Position numbers and translations under genes: made by a program | Virus record (IMG/VR): IMGVR_UViG_3300044635_000347 | Span: 1 to 29,493 of that record | Length of the DNA stretch: 29,493 bases | Strand: one strand, 5' to 3' | From: a virus | Shown: positions 23,537-29,092 of the stretch, one piece after another | Position numbering within the stretch: the first letter of the stretch is position 1 | How the letters are laid out: every line of letters starts with the position of its first letter | Notes under the pieces: generated by a model | Seen by the model: only the letters and a program-made list of their open reading frames with translations | Databases searched by the model: none | Told to the model about the DNA's origin: nothing

Positions 23537-24014
23537 CGTCTTCTTCTTCGTAATCAATTAACGTGGTTTCTACGTCAACAGGTTCATGTTCAATCATTTC
23601 TACTGGATTATCATTCACTCCAGTGATGTTGATGGTAATGGCTCTAGAGCCTCCTCCAACACCTTTATCCTCAAAATAAGATACTGGCAACATCCTATCA
23701 ACACACAGCTTCAGTGCTGCCATCTGATCCTTATCCTCATCATTCAATGCTTTGTGAACAATCTTACGGATAATGGCCTGTGAGTGTGTCAGCAACAGCG
23801 AAGCTGTTAACTCTTTAATCCTTGCTGCTTCACCAGGAGGTCTACCTCTTTTAGCTCTTTTGATGTACTTCTGTACTTCTTCCTTCTTTGGTCTTCCTCT
23901 TTTCCTTTTTTTCGCAGGCACTTTCTTTTCTTCATTGACTGCCACGACATCCTGGCTGACCGATGAAGGTAGCGAACAAAGATCAGATACAACTTCAGTT
24001 TTAATTTCGGACAT
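23520..24014 (-). CDS. Terminase small subunit-like protein with two AT-hooks
   Basis: A 164-residue protein directly before and overlapping the large terminase. The N-terminal tail holds two RGRP cores within basic context, KRGRPKK (38-44) and KRGRPPG (55-61), typical of AT-hook minor-groove binding. Residues about 62-115 are helical (ARIKELTASLLLTHSQAIIRK; KDQMAALKLCVDRMLPVSYF), with MAALKLCVDRMLP resembling small terminase sequences. The C-terminus is acidic. It would recognise phage DNA to start packaging. ATG 24014 is preferred over GTG 24017 because AGAGG lies 5 nt before it. It is the first leftward gene after the control region. Confidence 0.78.
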   Translation of the reverse strand: MSEIKTEVVSDLCSLPSSVSQDVVAVNEEKKVPAKKRKRGRPKKEEVQKYIKRAKRGRPPGEAARIKELTASLLLTHSQAIIRKIVHKALNDEDKDQMAALKLCVDRMLPVSYFEDKGVGGGSRAITINITGVNDNPVEMIEHEPVDVETTLIDYEEEDDGSTS

Positions 24015-24167
24015 CACTACCTCTATATAGTTTCTCTGCCGGAAGGCAGGACTGTAGGGTGTATATAATTTTATGTATCTACAATGTAGTGTATGACGAT
24101 AAGTTATAAGTCTATTACTGAATTGTTTTTATACAATGTTTTGTTCATAGCCTACATAGAAGGACTT

Positions 24168-24197
24168 ATTGTAGCATACAACTGATATTGTTGTAAA
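24168..24197 (-). promoter_or_regulatory. Leftward sigma70-type promoter of the terminase block
   Basis: On the minus strand TTTACA (24197-24192) and TACAAT (24173-24168) are separated by 18 bp. This is the same -35 and spacer length as the leftward promoter at 14840-14869. The leader to the terminase start would be about 150 nt. Confidence 0.55.
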
Positions 24198-24228
24198 GAC
24201 TCTTGACTACTACTGTAGGGTTATTGTC

Positions 24229-24270
24229 AGTGCAGACTGTGCTTTAACCAGTGCAGATTCAGTGCAGACT
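24229..24270 (+). repeat. Iteron-like array, module 1
   Basis: AGTGCAGACT at 24229-24238 followed by GTGC, then AGTGCAGATT at 24250-24259 and AGTGCAGACT at 24261-24270. Start spacing is 21 and 11 bp, so all copies lie on the same helical face. Confidence 0.7.
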
Positions 24271-24467
24271 ACACACCAATCAAGGCTTCAGCGGGACTCC
24301 ATTAACATGGTGTCAGAGGCTCCGCAGAGGCAATATAGATAACCTATTGATTCTAAAGAGATTTCTTAATAGTAATGAATTATCATTATCAAGTCACTTT
24401 TTAGCTTTTTTTGAGGCTAGGTAGCACCACAACAATTTACTATACAACTCTACCCCCTCCCCCTATG

Positions 24468-24491
24468 TTGTATACTGTATACAGAATACAA
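24468..24491. repeat. Near-perfect 24-bp palindrome (operator-like)
   Basis: The perfect core CTGTATACAG (24475-24484) lies at the centre of an outer TTGTAT / ATACAA pair (24468-24473 and 24486-24491). 11 of 12 base pairs are symmetric. Size and symmetry suit a dimeric DNA-binding protein. Confidence 0.65.
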
Positions 24492-24501
24492 TGGAGATAC
24501 T

Positions 24502-24540
24502 GCAAGATAGCAGCAAGATAGCGTAAGTTAACGTAAGTTA
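24502..24540 (+). repeat. Short tandem repeats next to the palindrome
   Basis: GCAAGATAGC occurs at 24502-24511 and 24513-24522. CGTAAGTTA then occurs at 24522-24530 and 24532-24540. Periods of 11 and 10 bp are close to one DNA turn, as in protein-binding repeats of origins. Confidence 0.65.
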
Positions 24541-24550
24541 CTGCATAGGC

Positions 24551-24581
24551 TGTGCAGTCTGTGCTGGTTGCTGTGCAGATG
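24551..24581 (+). repeat. Iteron-like array, module 2
   Basis: TGTGCAGTCT at 24551-24560 followed by GTGC, then TGTGCAGATG at 24572-24581. The architecture and 21-bp spacing are the same as in module 1. Confidence 0.65.
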
Positions 24582-24634
24582 GAAGAGTGTAGCTGTGAAG
24601 CACCCTATTGAGATACACCTACAGAGACACCTAA

Positions 24635-24660
24635 GACTGTGCAGACTGTGCAACCAGTGC
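24635..24660 (+). repeat. Iteron-like array, module 3
   Basis: GACTGTGCA is repeated exactly in tandem (24635-24643 and 24644-24652), followed by ACC and AGTGC. This third GTGCAG-CTGTGC unit ends 3 bp before the parS-like site. Confidence 0.65.
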
Positions 24661-24662
24661 CA

Positions 24663-24678
24663 TGTTCCACGTGAAACT
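24663..24678. promoter_or_regulatory. parS-like centromere site
   Basis: TGTTCCACGTGAAACT matches the bacterial chromosomal parS consensus TGTTTCACGTGAAACA at 14 of 16 positions. The fifth position, one of the two differences, is variable among natural sites. The core CACGTG is intact with both inner arms. ParB would load here as a CTP-dependent clamp. No ParB gene is present in the window, so host ParB or a gene elsewhere would be needed. Confidence 0.65.
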
Positions 24679-24698
24679 GTTGTATTCGAACAACACTA

Positions 24699-24729
24699 CC
24701 GTTCATCCTGGGTTATTGTCCGTTCATCC
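24699..24729 (+). repeat. Direct repeat CCGTTCATCC x2
   Basis: Exact 10-mers at 24699-24708 and 24720-24729, 21 bp apart, immediately upstream of the rightward promoter. Probable tandem operator for a regulator of early transcription (inference). Confidence 0.55.
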
Positions 24730-24748
24730 AGATAGGTGCAAAAGCCCA

Positions 24749-24777
24749 TTGAAATATGTTCGGAAAGTCTATAAGAT
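24749..24777 (+). promoter_or_regulatory. Rightward early promoter
   Basis: TTGAAA (24749-24754) and TAAGAT (24772-24777) with a 17-bp spacer; an overlapping TATAAG (24770-24775) would give a 15-bp spacer. The start is expected near 24784, about 27 nt before the first rightward gene. Confidence 0.5.
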
Positions 24778-24810
24778 GGTTTTCATCGCAACCAACAAAG
24801 GATTAATCAA

Positions 24811-24987
24811 ATGAAAATCGAACTAGATCACGTTGAAGCTCTTAGAATCCTTGAAATTCTACATGATCTACATAAGATGACCATGGATGATTTAGCAGAT
24901 CCTAAAGTAGTCGGTACACTACAAGCAAAAGCTTTTACATCATCTTTGGATGTTCGCCACGCACTATATAAAACAACAAAGAAGTAG
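24811..24987 (+). CDS. First rightward early protein, 58 residues
   Basis: Small helical protein starting MKIELDHVEALRILEILHDL, with HKMTMDDLADPKVVGTLQAK and a basic end (YKTTKK). AAAGGA lies before the ATG in a leader, ACAAAGGATTA, that recurs before the gene at 25072. It is the first gene after the early promoter and the repeat region, a position often taken by host-takeover or regulatory proteins. I recognise no family; function unknown. Confidence 0.68.
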   Translation: MKIELDHVEALRILEILHDLHKMTMDDLADPKVVGTLQAKAFTSSLDVRHALYKTTKK

Positions 24988-24997
24988 TGTCCAGCTT

Positions 24998-25024
24998 ACA
25001 ATGCCTTACAATCTAGGGCATTGT
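24998..25024 (+). other. Intergenic stem-loop
   Basis: ACAATGCC (24998-25005) pairs with GGCATTGT (25017-25024) around an 11-nt loop. No T run follows, so it is not a classical terminator. It lies between two early genes and could affect mRNA processing or stability. Confidence 0.45.
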
Positions 25025-25071
25025 TGGAAGTACACTAAGCTTCAATCAACCACCACAAAGGATTATCTATC

Positions 25072-25374
25072 ATGACCACATCAACTTACAACGGCTGGAG
25101 CAATTACGCTACTTGGAGAATCAACCTAGAGATCTTCGATGGTATGACAGCACGTGAGCTTACTGGAAAATCTGTACCTTGCATGTCAGAATTGAGGGAT
25201 GCCTGTCAGGAATATGCTGAACAATTAATTGAGGCAACATCAAACGAAGGTCTTGCACGTGATTATGCTTTAGCGTTTTTGTCTGATGTTGACTGGTGGG
25301 CTATTGCTGATCAGTTAGTATCTGATACTGACGACGAAGACGAAGAAGAATCGGAAGAGGAAGAGCAAGTATGA
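25072..25374 (+). CDS. YNGWSNYATW-family early protein with acidic tail
   Basis: A 100-residue protein. The start YNGWSNYATWRINLEIFDG belongs to a small family found in many phages and plasmids with NGWxNYxTWxVxLWI. The middle is helical (ELRDACQEYAEQLIEATS), then WWAIADQLVSD. The last 20 residues are nearly all Asp/Glu, DNA-mimic-like in charge, which could point to inhibition of a nucleic-acid-binding host protein (inference). The ribosome-binding site is AAAGGA in the ACAAAGGATTA leader. It overlaps the next gene by ATGA. Confidence 0.78.
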   Translation: MTTSTYNGWSNYATWRINLEIFDGMTARELTGKSVPCMSELRDACQEYAEQLIEATSNEGLARDYALAFLSDVDWWAIADQLVSDTDDEDEEESEEEEQV

Positions 25375-25532
25375 AGATTGTCGGATATCTAGTCACGTAC
25401 TATCTAAGCTTGGAGGGTGGCTTAGAACATTTGGATAGGTTTGATACGTTGGATGAAGCTGAAGACTTCGTAGACCGTTTAGAACCTGAAGAGTATTGGA
25501 TTAACCCTATTGTTGACCTATCTGGAGAGTAG
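25371..25532 (+). CDS. Small acidic early protein, 53 residues
   Basis: Starts MKIVGYLVTYYLSLEGG, then HLDRFDTLDEAEDFVDRLEP and EYWINPIVDLSGE. The strand followed by an acidic DEAEDFVDRL helix is common in tiny phage proteins. The start overlaps the upstream stop as ATGA, indicating coupled translation. Unknown function; supported by coupling and by the good composition of the frame. Confidence 0.68.
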   Translation: MKIVGYLVTYYLSLEGGLEHLDRFDTLDEAEDFVDRLEPEEYWINPIVDLSGE

Positions 25533-25534
25533 AC

Positions 25535-25624
25535 ATGCAATCTAGTGACTTTGTGTTGTATCTTGGTGGTAGTGCCTTCGGTGTATTGTTCGCCTTCATG
25601 CTCTTTATAGGATTAACTATATGA
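25535..25624 (+). CDS. 29-residue single-span membrane micro-protein
   Basis: Sequence MQSSDFVLYLGGSAFGVLFA then a hydrophobic end, FMLFIGLTI. Residues about 6-29 make one membrane helix with a short polar N-terminus. GGAG lies upstream of ATG, and the stop overlaps the next gene start as ATGA. Location and coupling support a real tiny gene. Function unknown; possible inner-membrane effector. Confidence 0.55.
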   Translation: MQSSDFVLYLGGSAFGVLFAFMLFIGLTI

Positions 25625-25833
25625 TTCAGTTATACTTCAATGGCAAGCCTTGTGAGATAGTCAGCAGGGACTCTACAGACGGTACAGTCTGCATACGCTA
25701 TGCTGCTGATAATCCTAACTGGCCTTTCCCTAATTATACTTGGGTTAATCCCAGAGTATTGTCTAAGCTTAGGCAGTCTAAACACGCTAAGCGATTAGAG
25801 GCTCTACAAGACATTGAAGATGCACTCATGTAG
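25621..25833 (+). CDS. Small early hypothetical protein, 70 residues
   Basis: Begins with a beta segment (IQLYFNGKPCEIVSRD; GTVCIRYAADNPNWPF), then TWVNPRVLSKLRQSKHAKRL and a helical acidic end. This could be a small SH3-like or OB-like fold followed by a helix. The ribosome-binding site (TAGGAT) lies inside the preceding micro-gene. No family recognised. Confidence 0.65.
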   Translation: MIQLYFNGKPCEIVSRDSTDGTVCIRYAADNPNWPFPNYTWVNPRVLSKLRQSKHAKRLEALQDIEDALM

Positions 25834-25848
25834 GTAGGTGTCACCTTA

Positions 25849-25870
25849 GCCTAGATCGTCGCTTCTAGGC
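25849..25870 (+). other. Intergenic stem-loop, possible weak terminator
   Basis: GCCTAGA (25849-25855) pairs with TCTAGGC (25864-25870) around an 8-nt loop. Four T residues follow after ATG. This could attenuate rightward transcription between 25833 and the next gene at 25900. Confidence 0.4.
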
Positions 25871-25899
25871 ATGTTTTAATCGATTCTAGAGGGTATTCT

Positions 25900-26073
25900 A
25901 TGACTAAAGAACTGTTAGATGAGTTACTGTACTTAGTTGAACTTCAAATTAAGGCTAACATTGCCATTGCATTAGGTCATGCTGATGCTGCGGACAAAGA
26001 AGCGGAAAAGGAGCATGTTCAGTATTACAGACTTGTTTCGTTGATTGACTCTATGAAGGATGACTTAAAATGA
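25900..26073 (+). CDS. Small helical early protein, 57 residues
   Basis: Helical throughout: MTKELLDELLYLVELQIKAN, ALGHADAADKEAEKEHVQYY, then RLVSLIDSMKDDLK. The leucine-heptad pattern at the start suggests a coiled coil. GAGGG lies about 7 nt before ATG, and the stop overlaps the next start as ATGA. No family recognised. Confidence 0.66.
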   Translation: MTKELLDELLYLVELQIKANIAIALGHADAADKEAEKEHVQYYRLVSLIDSMKDDLK

Positions 26074-26267
26074 GATGCTTATCATGCAATGAAGCCTTAA
26101 GTGACTATGAAGCCTCACGGCGTAGTGTTCGAACACACCAGTACATTGACTTATGCAATGATTGTTTTCGTTATGTCCGTGATGAAATAGCAGCAGTAGG
26201 CAATGTACGCTTGATCAATGAAGGAGATGATGACATTGTAAGCAAACGTAACATTGATGAAGAATGA
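26070..26267 (+). CDS. Small zinc-finger early protein
   Basis: A 65-residue protein with two CxxC pairs: C3/C6 (MRCLSCNEALSDYEASRR) and C29/C32 (IDLCNDCF). These should bind one zinc ion. The MRCxSCNxxLSDxEA opening with LCNxCF is a common phage pattern in T7-like and aquatic phages. The acidic C-terminus is probably disordered. Regulatory or nucleic-acid contact is plausible but unproven. It is coupled to the gene before it and followed by a repeat-rich control gap. Confidence 0.78.
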   Translation: MRCLSCNEALSDYEASRRSVRTHQYIDLCNDCFRYVRDEIAAVGNVRLINEGDDDIVSKRNIDEE

Positions 26268-26268
26268 C

Positions 26269-26297
26269 TTGACAACTCTGGTTTTCTCTGATACCCT
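26269..26297 (+). promoter_or_regulatory. Rightward sigma70-like promoter
   Basis: TTGACA (26269-26274) is a perfect -35 element. After 17 bp comes TACCCT (26292-26297), a weak -10 preceded by TGA, which could act as an extended -10. It would drive the replication block beginning at 26429 through the repeat region. Confidence 0.45.
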
Positions 26298-26306
26298 AAA
26301 TCTATA

Positions 26307-26333
26307 TAGGCTATGTAGGCTACTTAGGCTATG
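26307..26333 (+). repeat. 9-bp tandem repeat (TAGGCTATG type) x3
   Basis: TAGGCTATG (26307-26315), TAGGCTACT (26316-26324) and TAGGCTATG (26325-26333) are head to tail. A reverse-complement-like AGCC element lies at 26389-26392. The repeats are downstream of the promoter and upstream of the replication genes. Confidence 0.7.
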
Positions 26334-26381
26334 TACTATGTATATATTAAATATTATACTTAGTATATACTTAGTACATAG
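26329..26381. repeat. Long inverted repeat, AT-rich
   Basis: CTATGTACTATGTATATA (26329-26346) is complementary to TATATACTTAGTACATAG (26364-26381) at 17 of 18 positions, with a 17-nt AT-rich loop. In RNA this would be a stable hairpin in the leader; in DNA, a large operator or cruciform. Confidence 0.7.
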
Positions 26382-26428
26382 ACTATTTAGCCTATGTACA
26401 GTAGGGCTTAACTAAAGGATTGTTCGAA

Positions 26429-26623
26429 ATGTACCCTGATGATGAGTTTTTACCTGAAGAAGCATTCGATGAGATCACTAAAGGTGAGTACGAAGACATG
26501 ATGGAAGATCACAATGTCAATGATGTGTTAAATCGCTTTGTTCGCTTATGTCAAGAGTATGGTTTTTACTTCATGATGCGTCAGTTAACTAAGGCTTTGA
26601 ATGCTAAAGGGTTCAACGTATGA
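26429..26623 (+). CDS. Acidic early hypothetical protein, 64 residues
   Basis: MYPDDEFLPEEAFDEITKGE, then YEDMMEDHNVNDVLNRFVRL and YGFYFMMRQLTKALNAKGF. ATG 26429 is preferred to TTG 26420 because AAAGGA ends just before the TTG, leaving a proper gap only for the ATG. Strongly acidic first half, amphipathic second half. It overlaps the next gene as ATGA. Function unknown. Confidence 0.66.
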   Translation: MYPDDEFLPEEAFDEITKGEYEDMMEDHNVNDVLNRFVRLCQEYGFYFMMRQLTKALNAKGFNV

Positions 26624-26901
26624 GAAGGCGTATACAACCACGCAAGCGTAAGGTTAACCCCTACGTAGCCTACCTCGAGAATCATGGCCGCCATGCTACC
26701 TTAGAAGACCTCCTAGAGGCATTCCCTGACAAGACCCACAAGCAGATCAGAGACTCTATGTCTAAGTTAGTTGATAACTACACTGTTGATAGGGATATTA
26801 GGAAGGATGATCACCAATATTTGATATCGTACTCACTAGGTGGATACAACACCAGGGATAACACTGGTATCTGTTGGCATAACCCTTTTAATCTGAGGTA
26901 A
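26620..26901 (+). CDS. Small basic, winged-helix-like protein
   Basis: A 93-residue protein with a very basic start (RRRIQPRKRKVNPYVAYLEN). A likely helix-turn-helix follows (HATLEDLLEAFPDKTHKQIR, DSMSKLVDNYTVDRDI) and then a beta hairpin (HQYLISYSLGGYNT). The arrangement suits a DNA-binding winged helix. It is in the replication block, coupled to its neighbour by ATGA. The assignment is structural guesswork from the sequence pattern. Confidence 0.66.
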   Translation: MRRRIQPRKRKVNPYVAYLENHGRHATLEDLLEAFPDKTHKQIRDSMSKLVDNYTVDRDIRKDDHQYLISYSLGGYNTRDNTGICWHNPFNLR

Positions 26902-26903
26902 GT

Positions 26904-27152
26904 ATGGCTGAAAACAAAAACGCAAGGACATCCGCAGACGGCCCTGTGGCATGGCAGTGCCAATGCGGTAAAGCGTATACGGTTACTTGTATTTCAAGCA
27001 AACCATCAAAGCAATGGGTTGGACTGACTGATGAGGAGATTCAGGACTTGAGTTATCTATCTCAAAAGATTGATGCTAGTAACGCAGCGTGGTTTGATCG
27101 TTGGGGTTTTGCTAGGGCCATTCAACAAACCTTAAAGGAGAAAAACAGGTGA
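26904..27152 (+). CDS. Hypothetical protein before primase-helicase
   Basis: An 82-residue protein starting MAENKNARTSADGPVAWQCQ, with C-x-C and a later cysteine, then PSKQWVGLTDEEIQDLSYLS and a C-terminal FARAIQQTLKEKNR. The WVGLTDEEI...FARAIxxxLKEKN end is common in small phage proteins of unknown role. GAGGT precedes the start; the stop overlaps the primase-helicase GTG start (GTGA). Confidence 0.68.
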   Translation: MAENKNARTSADGPVAWQCQCGKAYTVTCISSKPSKQWVGLTDEEIQDLSYLSQKIDASNAAWFDRWGFARAIQQTLKEKNR

Positions 27153-28756
27153 ACTACTTAGCCACGCATGTTGGCTGTGATGATTGTGGATCTAGTGATG
27201 CGTTGTCCGTATCTGTTAACGATAAAGGAGAGACTTGGTCACACTGTTTTGCTTGTGGTACGAATACGAAAATGTCTGAACATGATGATAACTTCAGACA
27301 AAAGCATACAAAGTCTGCTAAGGTGATTCCAATGTTAGATGGTAAGTATCAGTCCATACCGCTAAGAAACCTCTCCAGAGATGCCTTAAAAGCCTTTGGT
27401 GTGATGATCACTGATGAAGGTGGTGTAGCTTTTCCCTACTGTGATGCTGATGGTAAGGTCACTGCATACAAGGTAAGACATGATGCAATGAAGACTGATT
27501 GCACCATCAAAGGTGATTGGTCTAAGGCTACTTTGTTCGGACAGCATTTATTCCCTAAAGGTGGTAAGAGTATTACCATCACTGAAGGTGAGTTTGATGC
27601 TGTTGCTGTGTTTCAGATGAATGGTATGCGGTACCCAGTAGTCAGTATACGCAATGGCGCACAATCAGCAATTAAGGACTGCAAGGACAACTATGAATAT
27701 CTTGACTCTTTTGAAACCATTGTTATCAGCTTTGATGCTGATGAGGTTGGTAAGCAAGCTGCTACGAAGGTAGCTGATTTATTCGGTGCTAAGGCTAAGG
27801 TAGTAAAGCACAGGCAACCACACAAGGACGCTAACGATTATCTCAAAGATGAGATGATCAAGGAGTATATCCAGGATTGGTTTGCTGCTGAAGTCTATGT
27901 ACCTGATGGGATCATCGAAGGATCAAAGCTTTGGGAAGAAATCAATACTCCAGCCATTAAAGCCTCTTGTGACTATCCTTGGGTTGGTCTTAATGCTTTG
28001 ACCTATGGCATCCGTAAAGGTGAACTGGTGACGTTTACAGCAGGTTCTGGACTGGGTAAATCACAGGTGCTTAGGGAGATTGTTTATCACATCCTATGTA
28101 AGACTGAGGACAACATTGGGTTAATGTTCCTGGAGGAGTCTACTGTTCGCACTGCCAAAGGTATCATGTCTATCCATGCGAACAAACCACTGCATCTACC
28201 TGACACAGCGTACACTGATGAGGAGTTTAGAGATGCCTTCGAGCACACTCTTGGCACTAATAGGGTTTATCTTTTTGATCATTTTGGGAGTACATCAATT
28301 GACAACATACTATCAAGAGTCAGATTCATGGCTAAAGGACTCGGATGTAGCTTTGTTGTGTTGGATCATATTAGTATTGTCGTCAGTTCTGGCGATGTTG
28401 GCGATGAACGTAAAGCATTAGATGAGATCATGACTAAGCTTAGGATGATTGTGCAGGAGACAGGCATAGCACTGTTGATTGTCAGCCATCTTAAGAGACC
28501 AGATGGTAAAGGCCATGAAGAAGGAGCAGCTACTTCACTAGGTCAGCTTAGGGGATCTGGTAGCATTGCACAGTTGTCTGATATGGTGATCGGTATGGAA
28601 AGGAATGCACAGCATGATGATGAACGTGAACGCAATACCACCAGGATTAGGGTACTCAAGAACCGTTTCAGCGGTGTCACAGGTCCAGCCTGTAACGTCT
28701 ACTACAGCCACACAACAGGAAGGTTATCAGAGGTCACACAAGATGAAGACTTATGA
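27149..28756 (+). CDS. DNA primase-helicase (T7 gp4-like)
   Basis: A 535-residue bifunctional replisome enzyme that makes RNA primers and unwinds DNA. It has an N-terminal zinc finger with C10, C13, C33 and C36, a TOPRIM domain with E146 in TITEGEFDAV and the DAD motif at 196-198 (VISFDADEVG), and a linker (WFAAEVYVPDGIIEGSKLWE). The RecA-like helicase has Walker A GSGLGKS (299-305), E-rich motif LMFLEES and Walker B SFVVLDH. AAAGGAG lies 8 nt before the GTG start. Length and domain order match T7 gp4. It would partner the DNA polymerase beginning at 29361. Confidence 0.93.
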   Translation: MNYLATHVGCDDCGSSDALSVSVNDKGETWSHCFACGTNTKMSEHDDNFRQKHTKSAKVIPMLDGKYQSIPLRNLSRDALKAFGVMITDEGGVAFPYCDADGKVTAYKVRHDAMKTDCTIKGDWSKATLFGQHLFPKGGKSITITEGEFDAVAVFQMNGMRYPVVSIRNGAQSAIKDCKDNYEYLDSFETIVISFDADEVGKQAATKVADLFGAKAKVVKHRQPHKDANDYLKDEMIKEYIQDWFAAEVYVPDGIIEGSKLWEEINTPAIKASCDYPWVGLNALTYGIRKGELVTFTAGSGLGKSQVLREIVYHILCKTEDNIGLMFLEESTVRTAKGIMSIHANKPLHLPDTAYTDEEFRDAFEHTLGTNRVYLFDHFGSTSIDNILSRVRFMAKGLGCSFVVLDHISIVVSSGDVGDERKALDEIMTKLRMIVQETGIALLIVSHLKRPDGKGHEEGAATSLGQLRGSGSIAQLSDMVIGMERNAQHDDERERNTTRIRVLKNRFSGVTGPACNVYYSHTTGRLSEVTQDEDL

Positions 28757-28913
28757 AGATTTGAAAGAGGATACGAAACGATTTGCTTTACAGCAGATAC
28801 GTACAGGGTCTACAATGGGTGAAGTAGTTTGTTCGTTCGAAGAGATCATCAATGAGATCAGAAGAGCATCAGACTACTTAGAAGCTACTCAAGATGCTGA
28901 CAGGAGACCATAA
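28743..28913 (+). CDS. Small early protein after primase-helicase, 56 residues
   Basis: MKTYEDLKEDTKRFALQQIR, then TGSTMGEVVCSFEEIINEIR and ASDYLEATQDADRRP. Helical. It starts within the last 14 nt of the primase-helicase gene, with AGAGG about 9 nt upstream. It ends TAATG with the next gene. Function unknown. Confidence 0.66.
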   Translation: MKTYEDLKEDTKRFALQQIRTGSTMGEVVCSFEEIINEIRRASDYLEATQDADRRP

Positions 28914-29092
28914 TGGCTGAAGTTACAAACATTGAAGAGCATGATGACGGTACAGCTACACTACACTTTGATCTTACTGATGAAGAGGTTAGGATGCTGA
29001 TTCAATGGGGTATCAAAGAAGCAATAAAACTTGCTTTTCACAAAGCAAATAACTTTGATTGGAAGGACAGCGGTAGTGAAACAAACACTTAG
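28913..29092 (+). CDS. Small acidic early protein, 59 residues
   Basis: MAEVTNIEEHDDGTATLHFD, then LTDEEVRMLIQWGIKEAIKL and a polar end. The DDGTATLxFDLTDEEVxxLxxxGI pattern is common in tiny T7-like phage proteins of unknown function. AGGAG precedes ATG, which overlaps the upstream TAA. The end overlaps the next gene's GTG start by 17 nt. Confidence 0.72.
   Translation: MAEVTNIEEHDDGTATLHFDLTDEEVRMLIQWGIKEAIKLAFHKANNFDWKDSGSETNT

Larger units (their letters stand above)
24015..24810. other. Noncoding divergent control region, putative replication origin
   Basis: About 800 bp with no credible gene on either strand, between leftward packaging genes and rightward replication genes. It contains a leftward and a rightward promoter, three modules of a GTGCAG-type repeat, short tandem repeats, a near-perfect 24-bp palindrome, an AT-rich block (24361-24415), a pyrimidine tract (24450-24464) and a parS-like site. 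This combination is typical of an origin plus regulatory hub; origin function is inference. Confidence 0.6.

Noticed and set aside
23537-23557. Longer large terminase from TTG 23557
   Set aside because: Rare start codon, no good ribosome-binding site, and it only adds a lysine-rich stub.
24203-24208. TTGACT as a rightward -35 element
   Set aside because: No plausible -10 sequence lies 15-19 bp downstream.
24295-24314. Inverted repeat GACTCCAT / ATGGTGTC as a separate operator
   Set aside because: Seven of eight pairs but no other support; kept only as part of the control region.
24229-24660. CRISPR array
   Set aside because: Repeats are about 10 bp and unevenly spaced; there are no repeat-spacer units and no cas genes.
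24018-24810. tRNA gene or small coding gene in the control region
   Set aside because: No cloverleaf could be built, and the longest ATG-initiated frames I checked are under 15 codons.
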